Positions 26,521 through 34,736 of a stretch of DNA of 64,000 bases are shown in pieces. Source of the DNA: an uncultured Flavobacterium sp. GTDB lineage: Bacteria > Bacteroidota > Bacteroidia > Flavobacteriales > Flavobacteriaceae. The notes under the pieces are model-generated. The model was given only the letters and a program-made list of their open reading frames with translations, was not told where the DNA came from and did no database searches. The stretch is taken from positions 1 through 64,000 of the forward strand of contig NZ_CAMLMK010000002.1 in assembly GCF_946481155.1 (NCBI RefSeq). The letters are read 5' to 3'. Position numbers and translations under genes: made by a program. Position 1 is the stretch's first letter, and the number at the start of each line of letters is the position of its first letter.

Positions 26521-26560
26521 GTTGCTTAGTGTCAAAGTTGCTAAGTTACTGAGTTTTTTA
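26521..26560. repeat. GTTGCTTAGT-type imperfect repeat
   Basis: The stretch GTTGCTTAGT, GTCAAA, GTTGCTAAGT and TACTGAG is a low-complexity direct repeat just upstream of the adenosyltransferase gene. Confidence 0.5.
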
Positions 26561-26584
26561 GGGAGTGTCCAAAAATAAAAGGCA

Positions 26585-26690
26585 AAAACTGCCTAGCCCC
26601 GATTGTCGGGAAAATTTGTTGTTGTGAGATTGCCGCGCAAGCTCGCAATGACAGATTGTAACAGAAAGCGGGAATACGGATGGCCTATAA
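26585..26690 (-). repeat. Palindromic intergenic repeat, copy E (composite)
   Basis: Arms CTAGCCCCGATTG on one side and GATTGTAACAGAAAGCGGGA on the other match the arms of copies A and C, but the centre is a GAGATTGCCGCGCAAGCTCG CAATGAC type repeat instead of an A/T hairpin. The remaining intergenic sequence to 26792 holds only short repeats and no gene. Confidence 0.6.
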
Positions 26691-26754
26691 GTCCCGAGCC
26701 ATTCGCTTCAAAAAAACAAAGGAACACATTTAAAATCGCAGTGAACAGTCACAG

Positions 26755-26792
26755 TTTACACACTGACAACTGAGACTGAGAACTGAAAACTA
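26755..26792 (-). repeat. CAGTCTCAG-type repeat, copy 1
   Basis: Read on the minus strand this is TTTTCAGTTCTCAGTCTCAG followed by TTGTCAGTGTG, related to the tandem unit at 28616-28650. Confidence 0.6.
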
Positions 26793-27482
26793 CTATCGGT
26801 TAGGGTTGTCGCTTTCTATGACTCCGTCACGCAAACGGATGATACGGTGAGCGTGTTTTGCGATGTCTTCCTCGTGAGTAACCAGAATTACGGTATTTCC
26901 GTTAGCATGAATTTCGTCAAAAAGGTTCATGATTTCCACCGAAGTTTTACTGTCAAGGTTTCCTGTTGGCTCATCGGCCAGGATTATGGAAGGATGGTTT
27001 ACCAGTGCTCTCGCAACGGCCACACGTTGGCGCTGACCCCCGGAAAGCTGATTGGGTTTGTGATCCATACGGTCGGATAAGCCTACCTGCGTTAAAACCT
27101 GGGTAGCGCGCTGGTTTCGGTCCACTTTTCCATGACCGGCATAGATCATTGGCAAGGCCACGTTGTCAAGCGCCGTGGTTCTCGGTAAAAGGTTGAAAGT
27201 CTGGAAAACGAATCCGATTTCCTTGTTACGGATTTCCGCTAATTCGTCATCGATCATCTTGCTCACATCTTTGCCGTTTAGGATATAGGAACCTGCTGTT
27301 GGCGTGTCAAGGCATCCGAGTATGTTCATCAGTGTTGATTTTCCGGAACCGGAAGGCCCCATCAGGGCAACATATTCACCTTTATTGATGTGTAAATCAA
27401 TTCCTTTTAATACATATACGATCTCATTTCCAAGAGGAAAGTCTCTTGTGATACCTTTTATTTCAATGATGGGCTGTGACAT
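26793..27482 (-). CDS. ABC transporter ATP-binding protein (LolD/MacB type)
   Basis: The 229-residue ATPase has Walker [16 protein letters not shown] (about 41-55), Q-loop [11 protein letters not shown], signature [15 protein letters not shown], Walker [14 protein letters not shown] and H-loop VTHEED. The spacing and the [17 protein letters not shown] segment place it in the LolD/MacB/FtsE group that powers lipoprotein release or envelope exporters. No permease gene is adjacent, so its partner is elsewhere. Confidence 0.92.
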   Translation of the reverse strand: MSQPIIEIKGITRDFPLGNEIVYVLKGIDLHINKGEYVALMGPSGSGKSTLMNILGCLDTPTAGSYILNGKDVSKMIDDELAEIRNKEIGFVFQTFNLLPRTTALDNVALPMIYAGHGKVDRNQRATQVLTQVGLSDRMDHKPNQLSGGQRQRVAVARALVNHPSIILADEPTGNLDSKTSVEIMNLFDEIHANGNTVILVTHEEDIAKHAHRIIRLRDGVIESDNPNR

Positions 27483-27504
27483 TTTTGGCGAATTTTTCGG
27501 TGTT

Positions 27505-27512
27505 TAAAAGTA
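27505..27512 (-). promoter_or_regulatory. Possible -7 box of LolD-like gene
   Basis: On the minus strand TACTTTTA, one base off consensus, 22 bases before the ATG at 27482. Confidence 0.35.
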
Positions 27513-27570
27513 CAAAAAACGAATTTTCATACGGTTATAAGTAGAAAATTTTTACGATTTGTTACAGAAA

Positions 27571-27601
27571 ATAAAAAACTCCCCGCTAAACAAACGGGGA
27601 G
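27571..27601 (-). terminator. Terminator of a probable non-coding RNA
   Basis: Stem CTCCCCG / CGGGGAG (27579-27585, 27595-27601) followed on the minus strand by AGTTTTTTATTTT. No gene ends nearby upstream on this strand except the methyltransferase 240 bases away. Confidence 0.75.
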
Positions 27602-27745
27602 CCTAAAAAAAGTATGCTGTGACAAATGAGTTCAACTCATCTGCCGTTGGGCCTAAACGGATGGACTTTCAGTCTTGTAATAATAAATAAATCATCCAAT
27701 TTGAGCCCAGTATTTGCGGCAACTGATCGCCATGACCATTGGTGC
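27573..27745 (-). ncRNA. Probable structured RNA, possibly 6S-like
   Basis: This 359-base gap (27483-27841) has no gene. On the minus strand three short GC-rich helices nest in order: 27717-27721 with 27642-27646, 27705-27709 with 27648-27652, and 27693-27697 with 27659-27663, separated by small A/T internal loops, giving a rod with an AT-rich end loop. A strong terminator closes the 3' end. A long rod with internal bubbles is the shape of 6S RNA, and a 6S-Flavo family is known in Flavobacteria; I infer but cannot confirm membership. It could instead be a leader or attenuator of the downstream ATPase gene. The 5' end is estimated. The rest of the gap, 27746-27841, is AT-rich with no visible feature. 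Confidence 0.45.
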
Positions 27746-27841
27746 AAATACGTAATTAAAGTTACCAACTTTTGATAAAAAAAGTAGGTTTTAAATGTTA
27801 TTTGTTTGTTAAAAATCAGGTGTTTACGAGGTGTTTTTTAA

Positions 27842-28615
27842 CTAAGTCCGAATGATAAAATGCTCTTTTTCCTGTTCGTACCGGAAGAAAACCAGTCCCC
27901 ATTGGAAAGTATCAATGGTGACAGTAACTTTCGGATGGTTTTTTATGGTTTCCCAGGCGGCTTCCATGTCTGCCGACCAATGAATGTCGTCGAAAATCCA
28001 CAGTGTGTCATTCGTTATGGTTGGCAGTAAAAGTTCAAAATATTCTAAAGTAGCTTTTTTGGAATGATTGCCATCGAAATAAATTAAGTCGAAAGTCGAA
28101 AGTCGAAAGTTTTTTAAATACGACTCAAATTCGGTTACAACTGCTTCTATATTGTTGAGATTGAATTTATCTAACTGAATTTTAGCAATCGCTGAAGTTT
28201 CCGGACAGCCTTCCAAAGTAGTAATCTTGGCTTTTGAATTTCCGAGGGAAAGGGCAGAGGTGGCCAATCCTAAGGAAGTTCCAATCTCCAGTATACTTGC
28301 AGGTTGAAAATAATGCACAATTCGGCACAATAATTCGGCGCGTTTTGGAGTAATTCCGGCGGTTTGCGCAATTTTGGCAATCTGTCTGGTATTCGATTTG
28401 AAAACCCGCGATCCGGCACCAAAATCAGTTACTTCAATCCTGCGTTTGTTTCGCAGCAAATCGTTCCGGTAGGATTTTAATAGTTTGTAATCAGGTTTTG
28501 GTTTTTTATCGTAAAAGCATTTGGTTACCAGGGAAAAAACAAAAGGAGAATGTACCCCGTGTTGATTTTTGGAGTGCCAAAGGAATTTTAGATAAGCTTT
28601 GATGATGTGAAGCAT
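27842..28615 (-). CDS. Class I SAM-dependent methyltransferase
   Basis: The 257-residue protein has a Rossmann methyltransferase core from about residue 100: ILEIGTSLGLATSALSLG (motif I), ITTLEGCPETSAIAK (acidic post-II), FDLIYFDGNHSKKATLEYFE (motif IV/metal) and WIFDDIHWSADMEAAW. This resembles the O-methyltransferase/catechol group. The N-terminal 90 residues (SKNQHGVHSPFVFSLVTKC) are a family-specific extension. The substrate is unknown. A heptamer repeat of three units lies in frame just before motif IV. Confidence 0.87.
   Translation of the reverse strand: MLHIIKAYLKFLWHSKNQHGVHSPFVFSLVTKCFYDKKPKPDYKLLKSYRNDLLRNKRRIEVTDFGAGSRVFKSNTRQIAKIAQTAGITPKRAELLCRIVHYFQPASILEIGTSLGLATSALSLGNSKAKITTLEGCPETSAIAKIQLDKFNLNNIEAVVTEFESYLKNFRLSTFDLIYFDGNHSKKATLEYFELLLPTITNDTLWIFDDIHWSADMEAAWETIKNHPKVTVTIDTFQWGLVFFRYEQEKEHFIIRT
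28087..28110 (+). repeat. Heptamer AGTCGAA x3 inside a gene
   Basis: Three perfect units plus AGT, given in plus-strand sense. In the minus-strand gene they encode FRLSTFD in frame (21 bases, seven codons). Confidence 0.85.
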
Positions 28616-28650
28616 TTTTCAGTCTCAGTTTTCAGTCTCAGTTTTCAGTA
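28616..28650. repeat. TTTTCAGTCTCAG tandem repeat
   Basis: Two perfect 13-base units plus TTTTCAGT, lying between the methyltransferase start and the ABC-F stop. Confidence 0.85.
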
Positions 28651-28666
28651 TGCTGCCTGTGACTTT

Positions 28667-30529
28667 TTATCCTTCAATTTTAGCAGAAAGCTCGAACCAA
28701 CGCTCTTCTTTCTCTTCGATTTTTTTAATCACATTTTGTAATTCGTTGGCTTTCTTTTCAATATCTGCATCTGCAACTTTTCCGTCCGAAAACAATTGCT
28801 CGATTTCTTTCTTCTTAAGCTCTAAATCCTTGATTTCTCGTTCGATTTTCTGGAATTCTTTTTGCTCATTAAACGTTAATCCGGAAGTGTTGTTTTGCTG
28901 TTTCCAGTCTTTCTTTTCGGCTTTGTTTTCCTCTTTCTGGGCTACATCGGCACTGTCTTCGTACGCTCTGAAATCGGAGTAGTTGCCCGGGAAGTTTTCA
29001 ATCTCACCTTGTCCTCTGAACACAAATAAATGATCAACAATCTTATCCATGAAGTAACGGTCGTGCGAAACTACCAGCAAACATCCGGGATAATCCAAAA
29101 GAAAGCTTTCAAGGACATTAAGGGTTACAATATCCAAGTCGTTGGTAGGCTCATCTAGAATTAAGAAATTTGGATTCTGAATCAAAACCGTACATAGATA
29201 CAAACGTTTTAATTCGCCACCGCTCAGTTTTTCTACATAATCGTATTGTTTTTTCGAGTCGAACAGGAAACGTTCCAGCAATTGGGATGCTGAAATGATT
29301 TTCCCTTTCGTTAACGGAATATATTCACCGTACTCCTTAATGATATCGATGACGCGCTGTCCCGGTTTGGGATTGATGCCGCTTTGAGTATAATAGCCAA
29401 TTTTGATGGTATCGCCGACAACGACTTTTCCACCGTCAAGCGGAATGGTGCCTGTCAGTAAATTCAGGAAAGTCGATTTTCCGGTTCCGTTTTTTCCAAT
29501 GATACCGATTCGGGCACCACGCTGAAAATCGAAGGTAAAATTGTCCAGAATCACATGATCGCCGAATTTCTTGGAGATCTTATGGAGCTCAATAATCTTA
29601 CTTCCCATTCGTTCCATATTGATTTCCAGCTCGACTACGTTTTCTTTTCTGCGGCTTTCGGCTTTTTCTTTGATGATGTAGAAATCATCCTGACGTGATT
29701 TGGATTTTGTCGTACGCGCTTTCGGCTGGCGTCGCATCCAGGCCAATTCCTTTACGAAAAGGTTCTGTGCTTTATCGATACTCGCATTTTCTGATGCAAT
29801 ACGTTCTTCTTTTTTCTCTAAATAATAAGAGTAATTACCTTTGTATTGGTATAGTTTTCCGTTGTCCAGTTCAATGATTTCGTTGCATACACGCTCAAGG
29901 AAGAAACGGTCGTGAGTAACCATGAACAACGTAATGTTTTCTTTGGCGAAATAACTTTCCAGCCATTCGATCATTTCAAGATCCAAATGGTTGGTTGGCT
30001 CATCCAGAATCAGTAAATCCGGACGGTTGATAAGAATGATAGCTAATGAAAGACGTTTTTTCTGTCCTCCGGAAAGATTTTTCACCTTCAGTTTGAAGTC
30101 TTCCAGCTTCAGTTTAAAAAGGATCTGTTTGAATTGCGTTTCGAAATCCCAGGCATTATGGCGGTCCATGTTGTCGAAGGCTTTTTGGTAAGCTTCTTCG
30201 TCTTCCGGATTTTCTAAGGCTTTTTCATATTGCTCGATTACTTTCAGAACTTCATTATCCGAAGCGAAAATACTTTCTTCGATCGTCAGTTCGTCCTGGA
30301 GATTATGATCCTGAGACAAAAACGCCATTTTGATGTCTTTGCGCACCACAACCTGACCTGTATCCGGTTCGTCTTCACCATTGATAATCTTCATGATACA
30401 GGTTTTCCCTGAACCATTTTTGGCGATAAACGCGATTTTCTGGTCTTTGTTAATCCCAAACGAAATGTTTTCAAACAGCGTGCGCTCTCCGAACGACTTC
30501 GATATATTTTCTACTGATAAGTAATTCAC
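28667..30529 (-). CDS. ABC-F family ATPase (Uup-like)
   Basis: I start it at the GTG at 30529 (620 residues); the TTG at 30547 lies inside a -7 box. Two ABC domains are visible: Walker A AKNGSGKTCIMKI with LSGGQKKRLSLAI and LLILDEPTNHLDL, then GKNGTGKSTFLNLL with LSGGELKRLYL and FLILDEPTNDLDI. A linker of about 60 residues between them contains an Arg-rich MRRQPKARTTKSKSRQ. The C-terminus (about 530-620) is a charged coiled coil, as in Uup. Such proteins act on ribosomes or DNA; Uup affects transposon excision and ribosome assembly in E. coli. Confidence 0.92.
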   Translation of the reverse strand: MNYLSVENISKSFGERTLFENISFGINKDQKIAFIAKNGSGKTCIMKIINGEDEPDTGQVVVRKDIKMAFLSQDHNLQDELTIEESIFASDNEVLKVIEQYEKALENPEDEEAYQKAFDNMDRHNAWDFETQFKQILFKLKLEDFKLKVKNLSGGQKKRLSLAIILINRPDLLILDEPTNHLDLEMIEWLESYFAKENITLFMVTHDRFFLERVCNEIIELDNGKLYQYKGNYSYYLEKKEERIASENASIDKAQNLFVKELAWMRRQPKARTTKSKSRQDDFYIIKEKAESRRKENVVELEINMERMGSKIIELHKISKKFGDHVILDNFTFDFQRGARIGIIGKNGTGKSTFLNLLTGTIPLDGGKVVVGDTIKIGYYTQSGINPKPGQRVIDIIKEYGEYIPLTKGKIISASQLLERFLFDSKKQYDYVEKLSGGELKRLYLCTVLIQNPNFLILDEPTNDLDIVTLNVLESFLLDYPGCLLVVSHDRYFMDKIVDHLFVFRGQGEIENFPGNYSDFRAYEDSADVAQKEENKAEKKDWKQQNNTSGLTFNEQKEFQKIEREIKDLELKKKEIEQLFSDGKVADADIEKKANELQNVIKKIEEKEERWFELSAKIEG

Positions 30530-30544
30530 AATCGTAATTTTTGG

Positions 30545-30552
30545 CAAAAGTA
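30545..30552 (-). promoter_or_regulatory. -7 box of Uup-like gene
   Basis: On the minus strand TACTTTTG followed by C, ending 15 bases before the GTG start. Confidence 0.6.
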
Positions 30553-30615
30553 CGCTATTATATTGCGAATTAAAAATCCCGAAATCAGAGGCGTTAATCG
30601 ATTGTGTTTATTTCA

Positions 30616-31008
30616 TCAGTCAATTTTAGCTCTCGAACCGATAGTTCCTGCGATAAATATGGCAACTCCTAATACAATATGCAGTATATTATCCGGTCCG
30701 TTTACATGCAGAAAGCCCAATACCTGTCCCATTCCGTCAGTGCCGGCACCTATGTTTATCAGCCCTAGTATACCGAGCAGAAAATAAACAGCACCAAAGA
30801 CTTTTAGGAAAATAGGCGCATAGGAGGGTGCGGCAAAGCCTACAATCAGAAACAAAAGCCCGCTGATGATGTGTACGCTGGTGTGCAAAAGATCAGCGTG
30901 AAACAAAGCGTCATGGGATTCGCCGATAATCGGATTAGGGATAAAGGCTAATAGGCCTACAAGTATGAAAACAATCCCGAAAATAATGGAGGCAGTTTTT
31001 GGATTCAT
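30616..31008 (-). CDS. DUF4383-type membrane protein
   Basis: A 130-residue protein with four hydrophobic segments (about 6-24, 43-62, 70-90, 108-125) separated by short loops with HTSVHIISG and GPDNILHIVLG histidine-containing motifs. The layout fits the DUF4383 family. Its function is unknown. It sits 86 bases upstream of the ABC-F gene on the same strand. Confidence 0.8.
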   Translation of the reverse strand: MNPKTASIIFGIVFILVGLLAFIPNPIIGESHDALFHADLLHTSVHIISGLLFLIVGFAAPSYAPIFLKVFGAVYFLLGILGLINIGAGTDGMGQVLGFLHVNGPDNILHIVLGVAIFIAGTIGSRAKID

Positions 31009-31153
31009 GATCTAAAATTTTTTGTTTAGCGGACATTAATGTACGAATTTTTAGCGGAATATGCAATTATTTGTATGATTTTTAGGATTTTACGTATTTT
31101 TAAGCCAATCCTGAAATTTTATTTCTGACAGAAAAGAATATCAAAAATCCAAG

Positions 31154-31161
31154 TATATTTG
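31154..31161 (+). promoter_or_regulatory. -7 box only 4 bases from an ATG
   Basis: TATATTTG, a perfect match, ends at 31161 and the GT2 ATG is at 31166. This predicts a leaderless or nearly leaderless mRNA. Confidence 0.6.
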
Positions 31162-31165
31162 TCCA

Positions 31166-32326
31166 ATGCAACTATCGGTAATCATCCTTAATTACAATGT
31201 CCGTTATTTTCTGGAACAATGCGTTTTGAGTGTTCAGAAAGCATTGGAGCCTATTGATGGGGAAATTATTGTAGTGGATAATTGCTCCTCCGATGACAGC
31301 TGCGCGATGATGAAGCAACGTTTTCCGAATGTAAAACTCATTGAAAATAATGCTAATCTCGGTTTTCCCAAAGGCAATAATATTGGTGTAGCCGAAGCAA
31401 AAGGAGATTACATCTGTATCCTAAATCCTGATACGGTTGTTGCGGAAGATACATTCGAGAAAATTTTGGCTTTTGCCGAGTCGAAAAATGATTTAGGAAT
31501 CGTTGGCTGTAAATTGATTGACGGTACCGGGAATTTTCTGCCGGAATGCAAACGGGGAGTTCCAACGCCATGGGTAGCCTTTACCAAGATCTTCGGATTA
31601 TATAAAATGCTTCCGAAATCAAGTCTTTTCAACAAATATTACGCTCAGCATTTAAATGAGAATGAAACCGGGAAAGTGGATATTCTCGTTGGCGCTTTTA
31701 TGGTCATGAAGCGGGAATTGTATCTTGAAGTTGATGGTTTTGACGAAAACTGTTTCATGTATTCCGATGATATCGATCTAAGTTACACCGTGCTGAAAAC
31801 CGGAAAATCGAATTATTATTTTCATGAATCTTCGGTCATCCATTATAAAGGGGAAAGTACTGTGCGCGACGGGATGTATATGAAGCGTTTCCGGGAAGCT
31901 ATGCAGTTTTTCTATAAAAAGCATTTTGGAGGTTCATTAATTTTCGATGTTTTTATGAAGATGGGAACTTTCGGGTTTGCTCTGATAAAGAAAAATCAAC
32001 AGAAGCAAATGATTTTTAATAATGATGTGTATGTATTGTTTTCTTCTGATGAAAGTTTGAAAAATAAATTAGAAAAACAGTGGCAAAAAAAGGTTATATG
32101 GTTTTCTGATATTAATGAAAATGCGTTATTTTCGCAGGCGGATATAAAGGAGAAGCAATTAGAAATCGTACTGGATAACAACAGTTTTTCATTTAAGGAA
32201 ATAATAGCTTTTCTGGAGAAGAATAAAAATAGCGGTTTTACCTTTAAAATTATTCCTGAAAAGGCTTCGTTTATGATAGGAAGTAACAGCAGTAATGATA
32301 GAGGTAAGGTAATTGAAATCGAGTAA
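31166..32326 (+). CDS. Family 2 glycosyltransferase
   Basis: The 386-residue protein has a GT-A fold from its first residues: LSVIILNYNVRYFLEQC, GEIIVVDNCSSDDS, NANLGFPKGNNIGVAEAKGDYICILNPDTV (acidic metal-binding stretch), GAFMVMKRELYLEVDGFDE and MYSDDIDLSYTVLKTG. This is the rhamnosyltransferase/WbbL-like branch. The last 110 residues lack known motifs. No polysaccharide cluster surrounds it, so the acceptor is unknown. Confidence 0.92.
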   Translation: MQLSVIILNYNVRYFLEQCVLSVQKALEPIDGEIIVVDNCSSDDSCAMMKQRFPNVKLIENNANLGFPKGNNIGVAEAKGDYICILNPDTVVAEDTFEKILAFAESKNDLGIVGCKLIDGTGNFLPECKRGVPTPWVAFTKIFGLYKMLPKSSLFNKYYAQHLNENETGKVDILVGAFMVMKRELYLEVDGFDENCFMYSDDIDLSYTVLKTGKSNYYFHESSVIHYKGESTVRDGMYMKRFREAMQFFYKKHFGGSLIFDVFMKMGTFGFALIKKNQQKQMIFNNDVYVLFSSDESLKNKLEKQWQKKVIWFSDINENALFSQADIKEKQLEIVLDNNSFSFKEIIAFLEKNKNSGFTFKIIPEKASFMIGSNSSNDRGKVIEIE

Positions 32327-32365
32327 AAAATTACATTTTGTGAAATTATAAATCAAAATAATTAG

Positions 32366-32373
32366 TAATTTTG
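32366..32373 (+). promoter_or_regulatory. -7 box of E2 gene
   Basis: TAATTTTG followed by C, 37 bases before the ATG at 32411. Confidence 0.6.
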
Positions 32374-32410
32374 CAAACCAAAGACGAAAAAACAACTTTA
32401 GTTTAAAGAT

Positions 32411-33706
32411 ATGGCAAAGTTTGAATTGAAATTACCCAAAATGGGAGAAAGTGTTGCTGAAGCAACTGTTACCAACTGGTTGAAACAAGTTGGAGATAAA
32501 ATTGAGATGGATGAAGCAGTGCTGGAAATCGCTACCGACAAAGTGGACAGTGAAGTGCCTTCAGAAGTTGCGGGTACGCTTGTTGAAATTCTTTTCAATA
32601 CCGATGATGTGGTGCAGGTGGGACAAACAATTGCAATCATCGAAACAGAAGGCGGCGCAGTGGAAGCTCCTAAAGCGGAAGCGGTTGCAGCTCCGGTGGC
32701 TGAAGTAGCCAAAACAGTAGAAGCAGCAAAAGAAGTTACGGCTCCGGCAGATTTCTCCGATTCAGATAAATTCTTCTCGCCATTAGTGAAAAACATTGCT
32801 AAGGAAGAAGGGATTTCGTTAGCGGAATTAGAATCAATCCAAGGTTCCGGAAAAGACGGAAGAGTTAATAAAGAAGATATCTTAAATTATATTAAAAACA
32901 GAGGAAGCCAGCCTGCAGCAGCGCCTGCTCCGGTAGCTCAAGCTCCTAAAGCAGCAGCTCCTGAAGCACCTAAAGCGGCTCCGGTTTCTGTAAATGGTGG
33001 CGACGAAATCGTGGAAATGGACAGAATGCGTAAGCTGATTTCCGGATACATGGTGGCTTCGGTACAAACTTCAGCACACGTACAGTCGTTCATTGAGGTG
33101 GATGTTACCAACATCGTGAAGTGGAGAGACAAAGTGAAGAACGCATTCGAAAAGAGAGAAGGAGAGAAACTGACTTTCACGCCAATCTTCATGGAAGCAG
33201 TTGCAAAAGCCTTGAAAGATTTCCCTGGAATGAACATTTCCGTTGATGGCGAATTCATCATCAAACGTAAAAATATCAACTTAGGTATGGCAGCAGCTCT
33301 GCCAAACGGAAACCTGATCGTTCCTGTAATCAAGAATGCGGACCAACTGAATTTAGTAGGTATGGCAAAAGCGGTTAACGATTTAGGAAACCGTGCAAAA
33401 GCAGGTAAATTGAAACCGGACGATACTCAGGGCGGAACGTATACAGTTACCAATGTTGGTACTTTCGGATCCGTTTTCGGAACACCGATTATCAACCAGC
33501 CGCAAGTAGGGATTTTAGCTTTAGGTGCTATCAGAAAAGTGCCTGCAGTTATCGAAACGCCGGAAGGTGATTTCATCGGAATCCGTCAGAAAATGTTCTT
33601 ATCACACTCTTACGACCACAGAGTTGTTGACGGTGCATTAGGAGGAAGTTTCGTGAAACGCGTTGCCGATTACCTTGAGGCTTGGGATATTAACAGAGAT
33701 ATTTAA
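32411..33706 (+). CDS. 2-oxoacid dehydrogenase E2 (dihydrolipoamide acyltransferase)
   Basis: The 431-residue E2 has one lipoyl domain (about 2-78) with lipoylation lysine K44 in ATDKVDSEVP, an Ala/Pro-rich linker, a peripheral-subunit-binding domain (about 117-155, SPLVKNIAKEEGISLAELESI), a second Ala/Pro linker and a catalytic domain with SHSYDHRVVDGALG near the end. The single lipoyl domain fits branched-chain 2-oxoacid or oxoglutarate dehydrogenase E2; the exact complex cannot be told as E1 and E3 are not adjacent. Confidence 0.93.
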   Translation: MAKFELKLPKMGESVAEATVTNWLKQVGDKIEMDEAVLEIATDKVDSEVPSEVAGTLVEILFNTDDVVQVGQTIAIIETEGGAVEAPKAEAVAAPVAEVAKTVEAAKEVTAPADFSDSDKFFSPLVKNIAKEEGISLAELESIQGSGKDGRVNKEDILNYIKNRGSQPAAAPAPVAQAPKAAAPEAPKAAPVSVNGGDEIVEMDRMRKLISGYMVASVQTSAHVQSFIEVDVTNIVKWRDKVKNAFEKREGEKLTFTPIFMEAVAKALKDFPGMNISVDGEFIIKRKNINLGMAAALPNGNLIVPVIKNADQLNLVGMAKAVNDLGNRAKAGKLKPDDTQGGTYTVTNVGTFGSVFGTPIINQPQVGILALGAIRKVPAVIETPEGDFIGIRQKMFLSHSYDHRVVDGALGGSFVKRVADYLEAWDINRDI

Positions 33707-33728
33707 TCAACAGATTGTTTATAAGTAT

Positions 33729-33763
33729 AAAACCCGATTGGAATTCTTCAATCGGGTTTTTTC
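33729..33763 (+). terminator. Terminator of E2 gene
   Basis: Stem AAACCCGATTG / CAATCGGGTTT followed by TTTT, right before the next promoter box. Confidence 0.85.
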
Positions 33764-33771
33764 TATATTTG
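33764..33771 (+). promoter_or_regulatory. -7 box of YARHG lipoprotein gene
   Basis: TATATTTG, 20 bases before the ATG at 33792; it directly abuts the preceding terminator. Confidence 0.6.
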
Positions 33772-33791
33772 ACTTCAGTAAAAATTTTCTT

Positions 33792-34736
33792 ATGAGAATA
33801 ATCTTATTTATCACATTCCTTTCTTTATTCGGATGTAAAGAAGCTATCAAAAATGAAAAAACCTTGGCTATCAATGCAAAGCCGGAAGACATTGCTTTCG
33901 TGGTGCCGGTGGTGAATAATAGCTTAGTTGTAAATGCTTCAGAAGATTTGCTGGGGTATTGGGTTGGCGATTTTGAAGTCGATATGACAGAAGAACAGCA
34001 TGATTCTCTTTATCAAAGTGATTATAGGGAACTCGAATCATTAACGAAGAGAATTACCCTTTCCATTGATGCGATTAACGGAAGCAGTATAAAAGGGCAT
34101 TCGATAGTTGGCGGAAACATCAGTTCTTTTGAGGGAGAACTCCTTGAAGGTCAATTAGGGTTTTCAATCGTCCTTTCGGAAAATAACAATGATAAAACGG
34201 ACGGTGATTTTCAGATTGCAGTACAAAAAAACGATTCTGTGCTAAAAGGAAGATGGCAGGTTAAAAAGATGGATGCGGTGAAATTTGGTAAAAAGAAGTT
34301 TGAGCTTAAAAAAAGACTTTTCAAATACGATGCAAATCTGAGTCTTGACTCCCAGTTTAAAAACACGGATAAATCAAAGCATGTAATAATCCGGGATACT
34401 ATTGACGGTGAAGAAGAAGTCTATGAAGACGAGGAATATCTGTCTACTACGGAAAAAATCTTCGAGAAAAATGCTTCTGCCGAGTTATTGGACAAGGAAT
34501 TCGTTTCAAATCTTACCAAAGGCGATATTTACATCCTGAGGAATTCGATTTTCGCAAGACATGGCTTTGCTTTCCGTGACAAACAATTGCGAATGTATTT
34601 TGAGAATTACGAGTGGTACATGCCAATATTTGGTGATGTGAAAGATGATCTGACTTCCATTGAGAAAAAGAATGTAGAACTGCTTTTGCGCTACGAACAA
34701 AATGCCACGGAATATTATGATGTTTTCGGAAGATAA
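33792..34736 (+). CDS. YARHG-domain lipoprotein
   Basis: From the ATG at 33792 the protein has 314 residues, starting with a lipoprotein signal MRIILFITFLSLFGC. The C-terminal 70 residues are a YARHG domain: DIYILRNSIFARHGFAFRDK, then LRMYFENYEWYMPIF. The middle part (about 45-150) looks like a beta-rich domain. YARHG domains are extracellular, with no established ligand. The GTG of the next gene follows its stop codon directly. Confidence 0.85.
   Translation: MRIILFITFLSLFGCKEAIKNEKTLAINAKPEDIAFVVPVVNNSLVVNASEDLLGYWVGDFEVDMTEEQHDSLYQSDYRELESLTKRITLSIDAINGSSIKGHSIVGGNISSFEGELLEGQLGFSIVLSENNNDKTDGDFQIAVQKNDSVLKGRWQVKKMDAVKFGKKKFELKKRLFKYDANLSLDSQFKNTDKSKHVIIRDTIDGEEEVYEDEEYLSTTEKIFEKNASAELLDKEFVSNLTKGDIYILRNSIFARHGFAFRDKQLRMYFENYEWYMPIFGDVKDDLTSIEKKNVELLLRYEQNATEYYDVFGR

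Noticed and set aside
26513..26792. Possible gene or tRNA in this spacer
   Set aside because: It is made of several short repeat types with no open frame of note and no cloverleaf that I can draw.
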